NCBI GenBank assembly: GCA_030544235.1
Contig: CM060465.1
Span: 10,984,001-11,048,000, forward strand
DNA length: 64,000 nt
DNA from: Lepturacanthus savala
Taxonomy: Eukaryota; Chordata; Actinopteri; Scombriformes; Trichiuridae
Direction: 5' to 3'
Positions 38,713 to 49,949 of the stretch are shown piece after piece. The notes beneath the pieces are model-generated. The model was not told the DNA's origin and did no database searches. It saw only the letters and a list, made by a program, of their open reading frames with translations. Every line of letters begins with the position of its first letter. The first letter of the stretch is position 1. Made by a program: the position numbers and the translations under genes.

Positions 38713-40609
38713 GAAAAAAAAGCGATGAAAAATTCTAAAGTTTAATATCAGTGTTCGAGGATTGCTGGAGGCTTCAGGTTTCCACATCACATTCATGGTG
38801 TGTTGTTTCTTGTTTTATTTTATTTGTAATGTCACAAGTCATACTCATATCGAGTTTATTTCCACCAAATTTCAATTTTATTTCATAGTAAGTTCTGGAA
38901 AAGCTTAGTGGAAATGTAGTAGAGTAAAATTTAATAGAAAGATAAATACTTAAAGTATAGATAACTATAATAATAGAGAATAGATAGATAATAATAATAA
39001 TAAAGATAATATTAGATAATCTAAAAAAAAAATACTTAAGTATTGTAATGCAACTATAATTACTTTGTTACATTACACGACTGATTTCATGTATTTTCAT
39101 GAATTCACTGATCATAATGTATGTTTTATCAGCAGGATAAATCAATTACAAAATGTATTAGTAGAACTTAGATAACCACTGCATGTATTTTAAAATATTA
39201 AAGGCCTAATCTGAATTCAACACGTGAGGTTTTGACTCCCCCTTGTGGCCAATTTTATTTACCACAGGTAATTTAAGATATTATCAATTATTAAACTTCT
39301 ATTCAACAAAAACAGCTGAGGAATCATGTGAGGATAAAACCGGCGGTATGAGGATGTTTATGTGACCACACGCGTCTGTTTATGGAGCTTTTGGGCGTTT
39401 TGTTTGCATGAGTTAATGCTTCATGTCCAGACCTGCAGCACTACAACATTAGCCGCTTCAGGAGGGAAACATTAAGACAGGACACACTCTCCAGCCGATC
39501 CAATCAATACAACTATTAATCTCTAACATACAGCCAGACACATCATTGATCTACTGCTGTGCTCGTCGTCCAGTAACATTAACACAGGTGCGTTGAATGC
39601 TGCAGGACGGCTAACGTTAGCATTGCTAGCATTCAGGAAAGCTGCCAGTCCACCGAACATCGAGTCATGTTGAAATATTAATGCTTTCTGACACCGAACA
39701 CGCTCGAGCTTCAGCTTACTATTATTATTTATGTCAATATCATGTAGAATAATTCTGTCACTTCAACTTACCAAGCTCGGCTAGTCGATACTCCAAATTA
39801 ATGACGTATTGTGTCACTGTCAAAATGCCTCGTCGCGATCGCCGACGTGCGTCTTTAGTTCCGACTCTGTTTTTTGATATTATAGATTTATGGATTTGAC
39901 GCCTTTTATGGAGCACAACATATGAAATAATCATAAATAAATGTATAAATAAATAAAAGCAGAAATTACTCACTAAATAAATAGATTTTGGTATTGACTA
40001 AGGACAATTTTAAAATAATGTGTTTTTTTTCTACATTTGAAGTAAATCAACCTAAAACTTTTTTTAGACTGTTTATTTCTGTAGTCTTTCTTTATTTATT
40101 TATATATGTATTAACTTATGTATTTCTACATTTATTCTTTTGTATTTATTTCTACAAATATATTTTTATTATTTATTTCTGCATGCATTCTTTTAAACTT
40201 TTTTTGTATTGGCATTGTGTTTTCCATCACAATTAATATGTGGTGAAAATGACTGTTGTGAAAATTCCATTTTGTCACATTTTTATTTCACAATCTCATG
40301 ATTTGTCAGCCCACTGAATTTTGGGGTTGGCATTATATATACACACAAAATACACATTATGTAATGTTGCTTTTGCAATAAATTTTATATACAAAGGAAA
40401 TGTGCAAACTGTTGCTGTGGTCACCAACAAAAAAAAAAAAAAAACTTGATTATATGCTGGACTTCCACTGAAATTCTCACCCAACCTTTTACATATATTA
40501 TTAATAATCAGTAAGGAAATATAACTCAAAAACCATCATATTTGTTGTGTTGTGGCTGAAATACTTTTAGTGAGTTCTCTGCCTATCTCTGCTGTGCCTG
40601 CAGACCGTT

Positions 40610-40797
40610 TCACTGCGTTGCCCTGAGCTGGATCTTCATGCGATAGGGTTTTGGGGTCAGAGTGACCCCGTAGACTGGAGTGTAGTCTGGCTCTCCTGCA
40701 TCCTCAGGCCAGATGAACTTGAACTTCCTCAGCAGCGTCACCATGATAAGGAAGAGCTCCATACGAGCCAGACCCTCTCCAAGACACATACGAGGAC
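40610..40797 (-). CDS. CYP2 exon 9 (haem-binding Cys and C-terminus)
   Basis: 188 nt, acceptor GCAAG. Opens with GPRMCLGEGLARMELFL, carrying the haem-ligand Cys430, and ends PKPYRMKIQLRATQ then TGA. Possible minus-strand poly(A) signal AATAAA at 40287-40282. Confidence 0.94.
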
Positions 40798-42803
40798 CTT
40801 GCACATAAACAAAACATAACATCATTGATTGGTCATGTGAAACAACGAGACATGTTCTGTGAGATTGTGTTTTTATCTTCTTGTACCTGCAGAGAAAGGC
40901 AAGAAGGCCTCTGGTTTAACAAATTCTCTCTGGTCATTGAGGAAGTTTTCAGGGTTAAATTCATGAGGGAATTTCCACTGTCCCTCCTCCTTCAGCACTG
41001 AAGTCAAGTTCGGGATGATCAGTGTACCCTGAGGAGAAAGTCAAGCAAAGGATGTGTTACTCTGTTTAGTAAATCCGCCACCTACATTCAGACAACCATG
41101 TACAACAGTGAAATCAAGACATTTGTGATTAATTATGAATTAATATTGATAGAAAAATCATGTTCTACTGTTTTCCCAGCAGAACTTGCCTCTGCTTGCA
41201 ACACTGGTATAAATTGCCTTTTCATCATGAAGCTATAGAGTACGAGTGAGGTTTCTTTCCAGAACACTTCACCTGCCCCGCTCTTACCCTGGGAATGGAA
41301 TATCCCATGAGCTCAGTGTCTTTTGTGGTACAGTGGGGGACACTGAGTGGCACAGTGTTGGCGACCCTCTGCACTTCATGGATCACAGCCTGGTAGAATA
41401 AAAATTTAAAGCATGAGTTAATACCCGATGAAAACTGATCTACAGGTGTCCCCCAGGACCTCCAGGTGTGGAGAGAGGTGCCACAATGCAGAATAGTTGT
41501 TTAGTTTATTTTAGTTTATTTCAAAGTGACTGTTGACAGCTGTGGATGATTTTTTGATGCTTTTATGTGTATTATACTCCTATTATACTTTTATTATACA
41601 CTTAATATATTTATATAATTAATAATAACCTATATAATAATGTATATATAATAGATAACATGCATGTTTTATTTAATATTATTTTCCCAATAATTCCACG
41701 TGTAATAATCTACTCATCTACCTGATATCATGAACACTTCTACAATAACCATGTAGCAATAACAATGCTGTGTCCAGGGAATTCATCCTTTTTTTAGTAT
41801 TTTATTATTATTTTCTCCATTATGGTGTTGTATTTATGGTGTTTTGACATATTGCTCTTCTGTTTGAGTTTTAAATGATTCCACTTTTAGATGAATTGGT
41901 GTCATGCTGTGACAAATGTACCACTGAGACTGTACACATGAAATATGTGAAATTATTGGTGGATGTTTACCTGCGTGTAAGGCATGCTGTTTCTGTCCTC
42001 AAAAGTGGCCTGATCCTTCCCTTCTAACACCTGGTCTATCTCCTGCTGACAGCGCTCTGAAACATACAGTAGAAGGAGGGGTGGGTGTTAACATCCACAT
42101 ATGCATCCCATATTTTACAGTACAACTGTAATATGAACAACACAGCAACAACATAATAAAGAATGAAATGAACAAAAAATTTAAAAAACAATAGTTAATG
42201 CAGGAAATTCCTGAAGGAAAGTAGTCTGAATGATGGATACTAATGATAAATTATAAAACTAACAGAAAAAAGTACAGTTTCCAGCTAATTTTCTTTGTTT
42301 GTTGACATGGTCCCCTGAGCAGAACAGTGGTTGAACATTTAAATTACATCTCACATTCACACAAATAATTAAAAAAGTATGAATATGTATAAAATTTCAA
42401 TAGAAAACCAACAATTGAACTATAGTGTTGTGATTATAGTACACATGCATACCTCATACCTTGTATGTGTGGATGGGTCATCAGGTAAAGGAAACCAGTA
42501 AGCAGGGTGTTGGAGGTGGTGTCAGTCCCAGCAAAGTGAAGATCTAAGGTGTGTCCAACGAGTTCTTCTTCTGAAAATGAAGAAGTTTCATCTCTCTAAA
42601 ATAAAAGGAGGATGTTTGTTATGAAATAATTAAACATAAAATGGTTAATAAGTTCTTGTCTCTACTACATCTTATCTTTTTTCATTAACACCTAAATGTA
42701 CACATATGTACATTTGTGTACAAACAACACAAGTGTGTCTCTTGTAAAAGTGAAGATGACCCTGCTCGTCTGCTTCCATTCTCAAACAGATCCTGGAGTG
42801 TGC

Positions 42804-42859
<56 letters not shown>

Positions 42860-45800
42860 TGTCCAATTCATCCAAATAGCAGTCAACATAGTCTCGTGGC
42901 TTTAGAGGGACTCTGGTCTTCTTGTGTTCATTCAACAAACGCCTTCCTATATTCTGACAAGTCTGAAAAAAATGAATTATTGAGAGTATTAGGAACATCT
43001 CTGTTGGCTGTTGTTGTTTGGGTTATTTTTTATAATTCATTAACATACCACAACATTCTTAAAGGCCTTGGCGAAAGGCAACGGCAGGTTACGGATTATA
43101 GGAAAGGAGTCATACAGCTGTAAAGAGATTCATCATTAATTCATCCAGGTGATTTTATTATCAAATACAAAGGGTAAGGCATACAAAGTTGTGCTGGAAA
43201 TGTTCTTTAGATTATTTGAGCCCTAACAGCTACTGTGGTTGCATCAGTGTGGGTGGTTGAGAAGACAGTGATTTCAGACAGCACCAAAGAGGTCATTGAG
43301 AACAAAAAGACTGAACCCTCCTTATCCAAATTCTATTGTCTACTATCTATTATTCTTCTCTGTGGCCTGGTGCACTTTGCAGGTAAGTGTGACACAAATT
43401 TATCAGTCAGTCCACCACTTTATGCAGACAATCATTACATGAAGCCTTTTGATGTTGTGATTCCTGACTTTTCCTGCAGTGCCACCATATGGTTCACATC
43501 AGTGAGCTTTGAGAGAAATATCTCAACAGTTATTGGAAGGATTGAAATTTAGGACACATCTATCTTCACTTCTAGGTGAAGTATGTCATCTTCATTGGCC
43601 CCTTGAGTTTTACTCTAGCATAATCACTGGATACAATATTTTACTTTACTAATGCTTTGCTTCATAATCAAATACCTGAAAACCTCCCCACAAGCCTCAG
43701 TGGCCCATGTTTTGCACATTAACACACTAAACTATCATGGTCGACATGGTACACATTACAACCTGCTAAACATCAGTAAGAATTTACCTCAAAAACCCAG
43801 AGAAGGGCCCACACCTGTGAGTATGGCTGTAATAAATATTATCTTTCTTGGCAACAATCTTTGACTCACCATAGCCCACGGACCATTGGCTATCTTGGCG
43901 TTCTCAGTGAAGCACTGAACAATAACTTTGATGAACTCATCGTCGTAATCATAGCGTTTACCAAACAGAACCTGGCAGATGATGTTGGATGCTGCATTAT
44001 GAAACATAGCTTGAGGACTGAGGGTTTTACCTGTAAAGACATTAAATAAATATAATACATATTTACGTACAAAAAATGTATAGAACTAATAGTAACAAGT
44101 AAAATCTAACCTGGCAACAGGTTACGGAGAGGAAGGTAATATTTGTTTTAGGTAAATTAATTATGCAACAGTTAGCGTACCGATGCTCTTTTCCAGTGTT
44201 TTTATGACGTACTGGATCTCTCCCAGAATCCTCTCCTCCATGGACTGCTTCCCCAGCCCAAAGTTTCTCAAAGTCATCAGAGAGAAGCGACGGTGCTCCT
44301 TCCAAGTGGGGCCATAATTTGCCAGAATCACTCCTACAACCGGTGTTGTGACACAAAGAGCACAGATTTGTTGTTGAGTAAAACCTCTTTTATTAATAGT
44401 TTATGTAGAAACAGATTTTAAGGTGCATCTCTAGTTCTGCGGGTTTCTGTAGCGTCACTACATTCATCCAAAGAGACATTATTCTACAATACAAAGTAAA
44501 AAGTAAAAAAAAAGCAGTAAATTTATGTTTGGTCAAAAATAAATTATCATTTTCATGACAATCAAGGCATCCTTTGCTATGTGACAAAATATCTTATCTC
44601 AAATGTGTGTTGTTTTAGATAAAAATGGTAGTTGTTTTTACAGTAACTGCAAAAAGACCCAGTGAAACAAAGCAAAAGTACATCAACTGTACAGTTACAG
44701 TATTCTGCTTTGTTTCATGTCACTTATTGTACCTTTGATTACTGTATAAGTTCCTGTTTCCATGGTGAACAGACAGCTGATCCTCATGAGACATTTTAAC
44801 AGCGATTCCACTTTATATCACATCATTTCACTTGATATATATAAAGAATAAGATAATATGTAGTAACAAAACTGCCACATGTCCAATAATCAACCTACTT
44901 AGGCTTTACAAATATTTTTTCTCAGTTCTGCACTCTGCTTAGTTACTGCATTTTTGCTTTGTAGGGTAGTATTGCTAAATCTTTAATGACTCTCTGAACA
45001 CTTTTTTTTTCTCTCCTGTATCATGTCTGTCCTACCATTCCCTTCGGTGGTGGCATTAACGAACAGGTCTTGGGGTCGTCCAGCAAAATCATTCCCCTTA
45101 GACACTATAGCCTCCTTCATGGCCTTCAGACCACTGATGACTACAGCTGGTTTGGAACCGATGTACAGACTGTAGACATTCCCATAAGCTTTCCTCAGCT
45201 ATGAGAAAACAAGACAGCTTGTTATTTTTTTAAATGCATGAATAGAGTATCACATAACTGGTTGATTTTATTACACTTTATAAAAGGACAAGGTCATGTT
45301 TTCTAGGCATGCAGATCATTATCTTAGCCTGGCCTTGACATAATTGCTGATACTTCTGCCACCACTTCTGGACATCTGGCATTGAAATTCAGTTTGTGGG
45401 GCTTGAAAAATTATATTTGTAAAAATCAACAGAACTGTCTATTTCTAGAAAACATATCGCAATTACTTGGGTCAGCAACGTCTGCAGATTATCCTCTATC
45501 ACATAGTTTCTGTAAAGGTAGTTTGAACTTGTGTTTTAAACATGAACTTATTTTCAATGATCAAAGTGCACAGGCTATCAGCTCTGTACAGGCAATGACA
45601 GCAGGTTACTAAATCACAGGAAAAGAGAGTGCTGATAAAAGCAACCCTTGCCCCTTAAAGGGTAGAATGTAGTGCCCATGTTTTAGTGGCTTTGCATGTG
45701 TTTTTATTTTACCCTTATAGCAAATAGGTTTTATTAATACAAGTATAGTAGCACAGACCCATTTTAAGTACTACTAATATTAATTATATATATGACATAA

Positions 45801-45995
45801 CACTTGATTGGAAGAGCATTGTAGTGTTTTTCTTACCCTCTCAAAGTCATTCAAGGGATTGTCTAGGCTCAGATTCAACACGTTCCCCAGAACTGGCAGG
45901 ATGGTGGGTCCTGGTGGAAAGTTCTTGGGCCTCCGGGTTATGAGTTGATTGATGAGGAGGCAAATGCAGAGAAATAAGATGATTGAAGAAAACAT
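40610..45995 (-). CDS. Cytochrome P450, family 2 (CYP2J-related clade of fish)
   Basis: Haem monooxygenase of the endoplasmic reticulum, expected to oxidise fatty acids or foreign compounds with electrons from P450 reductase; substrate not predictable. Eleven coding exons (each listed) total 1464 nt, 487 residues, close to the usual 490-500. Seen: N-terminal membrane anchor (residues 2-20), RRPKNFPPGP hinge, WKEHRRFSLMTLRNFG (C helix), I-helix AGTDTT (292-297), ExxR as EVQR (349-352), and the haem loop FSAGPRMCLGE with Cys430. All splice sites are GT-AG and phases close exactly. Compared with the standard nine-exon CYP2 gene, exons 5 and 7 are each cut by an extra phase-0 intron. The RRPKN(F/Y)PPGP hinge and PDYTPVYGVTLTPKPY ending suggest the fish CYP2J/2N/2P/2AD group; I do not give a symbol. 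Confidence 0.93.
40887..41028 (-). CDS. CYP2 exon 8
   Basis: 142 nt, standard length. Acceptor CTCAG, donor GTACAA. Encodes GTLIIPNLTSVLKEEGQWKF then NPENFLND and EAFLPFSA. Confidence 0.93.
41288..41389 (-). CDS. CYP2 exon 7b (K helix, ExxR)
   Basis: 102 nt, acceptor ACCAG, donor GTAAGA. Encodes AVIHEVQRVANTVPLSVPH then ELMGYSIPR. 7a plus 7b is 188 nt, exactly the usual single CYP2 exon 7. Confidence 0.9.
41971..42056 (-). CDS. CYP2 exon 7a (first half of a split exon)
   Basis: 86 nt, acceptor TTCAG, donor GTAAAC. Encodes RCQQEIDQVLEGKDQATFED then RNSMPYTQ. Ends in phase 0. Confidence 0.9.
42460..42595 (-). CDS. CYP2 exon 6 (I helix)
   Basis: 136 nt, acceptor TTTAG, donor GTATGA. Encodes RDETSSFSEEELVGHTLDLH then FAGTDTTSNTLLTGFLYLM. 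The oxygen-binding AGTDTT motif is intact. Confidence 0.93.
42806..42857. repeat. (CA)n microsatellite forming a splice donor
   Basis: Twenty-six CA units on the + strand, (GT)n on the coding strand, starting at intron position +1 of the CYP2 gene. Confidence 0.96.
42858..42962 (-). CDS. CYP2 exon 5b (second half; donor in a microsatellite)
   Basis: 105 nt, acceptor TTTCAG. Encodes TCQNIGRRLLNEHKKTRVPL then RDYVDCYLDELDK. The donor is the first GTGTGT of a (GT)26 run. With 5a it makes 174 nt, close to the normal single 177-nt exon. Confidence 0.9.
43049..43117 (-). CDS. CYP2 exon 5a (first half of a split exon)
   Basis: 69 nt, acceptor TACAG, donor GTATGT. Encodes LYDSFPIIRNLPLPFAKAFK then NVV. 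Phase 0 at both ends. Confidence 0.9.
43870..44030 (-). CDS. CYP2 exon 4
   Basis: 161 nt, standard length. Acceptor TACAG, donor GTGAGT. Encodes KTLSPQAMFHNAASNIICQV then LFGKRYDYDDEF and ENAKIANGPWAM. Confidence 0.93.
44181..44333 (-). CDS. CYP2 exon 3 (C helix)
   Basis: 153 nt, acceptor TGTAG, donor GTACGC. Encodes GVILANYGPTWKEHRRFSLM then TLRNFGLGKQSMEERI. Confidence 0.93.
45036..45198 (-). CDS. CYP2 exon 2
   Basis: 163 nt, the standard CYP2 exon 2 length. Acceptor CATAG, donor GTAGGA. Encodes LRKAYGNVYSLYIGSKPAVV through GRPQDLFVNATTEGN. Confidence 0.93.
45837..45995 (-). CDS. CYP2 exon 1 (membrane anchor)
   Basis: ATG at 45995, 53 codons, donor GTAAGA. Hydrophobic anchor MFSSIILFLCICLLINQL then RRPKNFPPGP and LPVLGNVL. 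Confidence 0.93.
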
Positions 45996-46049
45996 GGTGA
46001 AATGGACTGAACCGAAGTGAAGTGGACCGGGCTGAGGAGGCTGGCTGAT

Positions 46050-46070
46050 TAATATTCTTCTCTATAAAGG
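46050..46070 (-). promoter_or_regulatory. Possible TATA-like element of the CYP2 gene
   Basis: Minus strand reads CCTTTATAGAGAAG about 65-70 nt upstream of the ATG, a spacing that would give a short 5' UTR. Match to TATA consensus is imperfect. Confidence 0.4.
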
Positions 46071-46099
46071 GGTTGCTTTTAGCTCCGCCTCTTCTGGCC

Positions 46100-47700
46100 G
46101 TGCACTTTGTTCCTGTGTATTAAACACATCAAACAGAAAAAGGTCACACACCGTGAACATGTTGACACAGACAGAACAATACAGCAGTGAGTCAATTTTA
46201 GCTCAGTGCAGGTAAATGACTATTCACAAACAACTGGTTATATTAAGGGATCATCAGCAGAAAAACACAAGAAATAAACATATACAGATCGGGACACATT
46301 TTTACTATATTTAGAGGGCTTTCTTTGAGACGTTGAATAAAGGAGGCAGTTGTATGGCAAAAGGAATGAAATGGAAGTCATGAATAAATTATGCACTGTG
46401 ATTTAATATTCCCTCAATATTATCAGTTAATTTAACATTACATTCATTTAACAACTACACCCCAGTGTCAAATTCTCTGAAGAAGCAGAGCTATATCATA
46501 AGTGATGAATCCAAATAATTTATAGTTGTGTAATGTCATATATTATATGCTAAAGATGATAAATTATGCTTTTTTTATTCTGATACAGTTGCGCTTGGTT
46601 TTCTTAATGAGTATTAAAAGTATTTTAGTCAAAAGTTGACTATAATTTAAAGGCTCCATAACCCCATGATACTACCAACAGCGTTTTTGGCCTAAGAAAG
46701 TTTTTATAAAACATTTTATAAAACATGAAAGAGTATTAAGGCACAGCATTGAAAAATGACAGGAGGAACATTTTTCTATTTTACATTTGAGAAGATTAAA
46801 GTTGAAATTGTATTTAACATTTCAACTTTTAAAAGATATTCTTTCTCATCTCATTTGTTTTAATGCCTGGTGCTAATACTGAAAATTCAACCTCTATTCT
46901 AAAATTATAAAATAAAAATAATCTTCCTAGTGTATTTTTGTTTTTCAATGCCTGACACTAATAATCGTTCATATAAACATTACTGTAAGACTGTACATTA
47001 TATTCCTTAAACTCTACATCCTATACAAATAATACAAAGTAATACACTTCACTCTCAACCCAGTGAGTGCAGGTACACAATCAGAAACTGCAGCCTGGAG
47101 CACTGCAGCTCTCCTTTTCCTCTGATTTCAACAGGGAAATTAGAGAAAATAAAGCCTCTTAGGAAATTAGGAGGAAAAATGAGACCACACATTGTATGCA
47201 TTCTGACTGAAAACAGACAAAGAAACGGTCCCATTGGTGGAGGTGTACATGCTGTACCAGTGTTACGGTGAATTTTACATTTAAGAAAATTAATTATGTA
47301 ATTAAATGATAAAGGTTTAATTTAAGTATTTTATTCTAATATTATAACAAAATGCACAAGCCTGTCAGCTTTTTCTATCCCTAGACACTGATGCACCAGT
47401 GAAAGTAAAATAAGAGAAACATTCGGTCTTCCCATTTATAATTTTTTCAGAAGTCTCAACTTATCAAAGATTATGCTCAGCAGAGAATCTGTGTCTAAAG
47501 TGACAAAAGAAAACAGAAGCGTGTGTAGCTCCAGTCATGGCAAAGCCCATAGATAGTAAAATAGTACTGGACTAATCTGATAAATAAAGTTGTTGTGGGC
47601 CCTTCAGTTCCCGTTTCTTACATACATATGCATGTAAAATTCCATAGTGATTATCCAGTGGTAGGATTTTTTTTTGTCCTGATCAATCAAAATTAGATTC
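46100..47700. other. Intergenic stretch upstream of CYP2, nothing recognised
   Basis: AT-rich, no long reading frame, no exon-like block with splice sites on either strand, no repeat I can name. Confidence 0.5.
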
Positions 47701-47801
47701 TGTGTGAAAAGATGTCCTTGACATACCTTTTCTACAAATGACTGCACCCACTCTTATGCAGGAACCAAACTCTAAAACTCAACTCTCCCTGCCTATCTTT
47801 T

Positions 47802-48395
47802 AAGAAAGAATCAAACAGGCCAAGCTCCGGTATAAGGACAAAGTTGAAGATCACTTCAACAACAACAACCCTTGGAACATGTGGAGGGGCATCAGAACCA
47901 TGACGGACTAAAAGCCCAACACTCTGCTCGTCAGCCACGACTCTACCCTGCCTGACACCTTAAACAACTTCTTTGCTCGCTTCGATACACCAGGCAGCAG
48001 AGAAGCTACACAAATACCCCGGCTGGAGGAGCATCACCTGCCCCTCGTCCTGCAGCAGCACCGGGTGTCGTCCACCCTGAGGAAGATCAACACTCGCAAA
48101 GCTTCAGGACCGGAGAAGGTGTCAGGCCGGACTCTGAGAACATGTGCTGACCAGCTGGCAAGAGTGTACCCGGACATTTTCAACCTGTCCCTGCAGCTGT
48201 CTATGGTTCATGAGTGTCTCAAGGCCTCAACCATTATACCGGTACCGAAGAAGACGTCCCCCACCTGCCTCAATGATTACAGGCCTGTTGCTCTGACCCC
48301 TGTAATCATGAAGTGCTTTGAGCGGATTCTTCTCAGGCACATCAGAGACTTCGAGTTATTGTACTACAGATGCATTGGATATATCAAAAACTAAA
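47802..48395 (+). pseudogene. Non-LTR retrotransposon (L2/CR1-type) reverse transcriptase fragment
   Basis: The + strand reads KVEDHFNNNNPWNMWRGIRT, a stop, then a region with LNNFFARFDTPGS, and an open stretch from 48065 with RKINTRKASGPEKVSGRTLR, IFNLSLQLS, IIPVPKKTSPTCLNDYRPVA and ALTPVIMKCFERILLRHI. These are the N-terminal reverse transcriptase blocks of fish L2/CR1/Rex-type LINEs. Endonuclease and later domains are missing, and at least one stop interrupts the frame. A dead 5'-and-3' truncated copy. Confidence 0.8.
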
Positions 48396-49349
48396 GAAAA
48401 ATGCTGAAATTCAACTTCAGCTCACAACTAATATTGATTTAGGAGTTTTTTTCTTCACTAGACTTTTTTCAAGTTAATTGATAATTTGAATTTATTTGTA
48501 GCATATTTTTTTTAAAAACATCCTCATTTACTTAACATTTTGCACAGTTCTGTAGGCTATATACATATCATTACTTTTATATATTATGGACACACCTGCC
48601 CCATACAAACAGAAATATATCTATTATCCACTGAGCAGTTCCAGTGGAGCAGATTAATGTTAATTGGTGTTCAACACAGTCACATTTCTCCCAGCCTCTG
48701 CTTTCTAATTATTGAAGAATTATCTTAAATCATAATTGGCTGTACTTTGGACAATTCATCATCACAGCATCATTTAAATTGATTTTGCCTTTAATAGATC
48801 TACTGTAGATTCAGTGGACTGATTTAAATGTTAATACAGTTTAGTTTTAGTGTTTTATCTGGGGGAAAAGTGATTGGATAAAAGATCAGTAATGGCTCCA
48901 TCAAGGGGACAAACTTAGATAATGGATTTAATTTTAATGTTACTTTTTAAACAAAACCATTTTGTCTGTATGTTCCAGTACATTTAGAATTAAAGGTTGT
49001 TTTTGCTTAAAAATGACTTGTTACATTCTATCTCACTCACTCACTATTACCTGTTCAAATACTCAATACAACGAATAAACTGCAATACCTCTTGCCAAAA
49101 AGTAATTATAGTTCATTTATTTTAACTGTCAGGCAAGTGATTTTTTAAATTACTTTTATGTTTATAAAAGTAGTTTTAAATTGGTGCTTCTACACTTTTA
49201 CTTGAGTAAAAAGCTTGAGTTCATACCTTAACTTCCACAGAAGTATTTTTTAACACTAGTATCTATACTACATGCTTACTTCATGAGTAATGACAACATG
49301 TAACATGAATATGTTTTACACCTCTGCTGCTGAAGAACAGACTTTAGAG
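48396..49349. other. Intergenic stretch, nothing firmly recognised
   Basis: AT-rich. A part near 49180-49290 (ACTTTTACTTGAGTAAAAAG) resembles fish hAT-type MITE ends but is too decayed to annotate. Confidence 0.45.
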
Positions 49350-49685
49350 CTGCAAATAATGACTATTCCTATAGGTGAATAATCTATTGATTATTGGGAT
49401 GATTAATTAACTAGTTATGTGGTTTATAAAATGTCGATCACTGCTTCCCAAAGCTGAAGATTCAACCTAAATGCGTTTTTTGTCCAGACCTACAGTCCAC
49501 AATCTAAAGATCATCAGTTTATTATTATAGAAGACAAAAGAAACCAAAAAATCATCAGAATTGAGAAACTAGAACCAGAGAATTTGGACATTTTCCTTTT
49601 AAAAATGACTCAAATTGATCAATTGATTATTTAAATCGATAAATTTAATAGTTGGCATCTAATCGACCAATTGTTGCAGCTCTAC
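49350..49685. repeat. MITE-like dispersed repeat, copy B
   Basis: Begins GCTGCAAATAATGACTATTC and ends CGACCAATTGTTGCAGCTCT, so its ends are inverted repeats (AGAGCTGCAA). The inside has GTTTATAAAATGTCGATCA and ACAATCTAAAGATCATCAGT words shared with 37715-37990 and 62430-62680. About 330 bp, non-coding. Confidence 0.65.
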
Positions 49686-49795
49686 CCTGTGTTATGAGGA
49701 TGTTTTATCACAGCATCGCTCCTCCATGGTTTTTCCAGCAGAGAGCAGCAGCTGAACAGGTTACAGGAAGTAAAACCTGCTGCTCGACCTTTAAA

Positions 49796-49945
49796 TTGTC
49801 CATAGTTTTGAGTGTGTGAGTGATTTGTGTGCCCCATGATAGGCTGGCAACCATCTGGGATGTATCCCTGCCTTTCGCCTGTATTGCGCTGGGATTGGCT
49901 CCAGCAGACCCTAATGAGGAATAAGCAGGTATAGAAGATGACGGA
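49796..49945 (-). repeat. Common teleost interspersed repeat, short copy
   Basis: On the minus strand it reads TCTATACCTGCTTATTCCTC, GGGTCTGCTGGAGCCAATCC and GGTTGCCAGCCTATCATGGG, the first half of the repeat at 26923 and 55197. The second half is absent. Confidence 0.65.
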
Positions 49946-49949
49946 CTCC

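Larger units (their letters stand above)
37315..39870 (-). other. psme3ip1: psme3ip1 5' UTR exon, first intron and probable promoter
   Basis: A CpG-rich block at about 39772-39870 ends on the minus strand in GAGCTTG followed by the strong donor GTAAGT (39771-39766). The next acceptor on this strand is the TGTAG just before the ATG exon (37324). I infer a non-coding first exon here, with transcription starting near 39850. The block holds GATCGCGACGAGG and a TACGTCATT CRE-like site. The tRNA-Leu SINE lies inside this intron, on the opposite strand. Confidence 0.55.
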
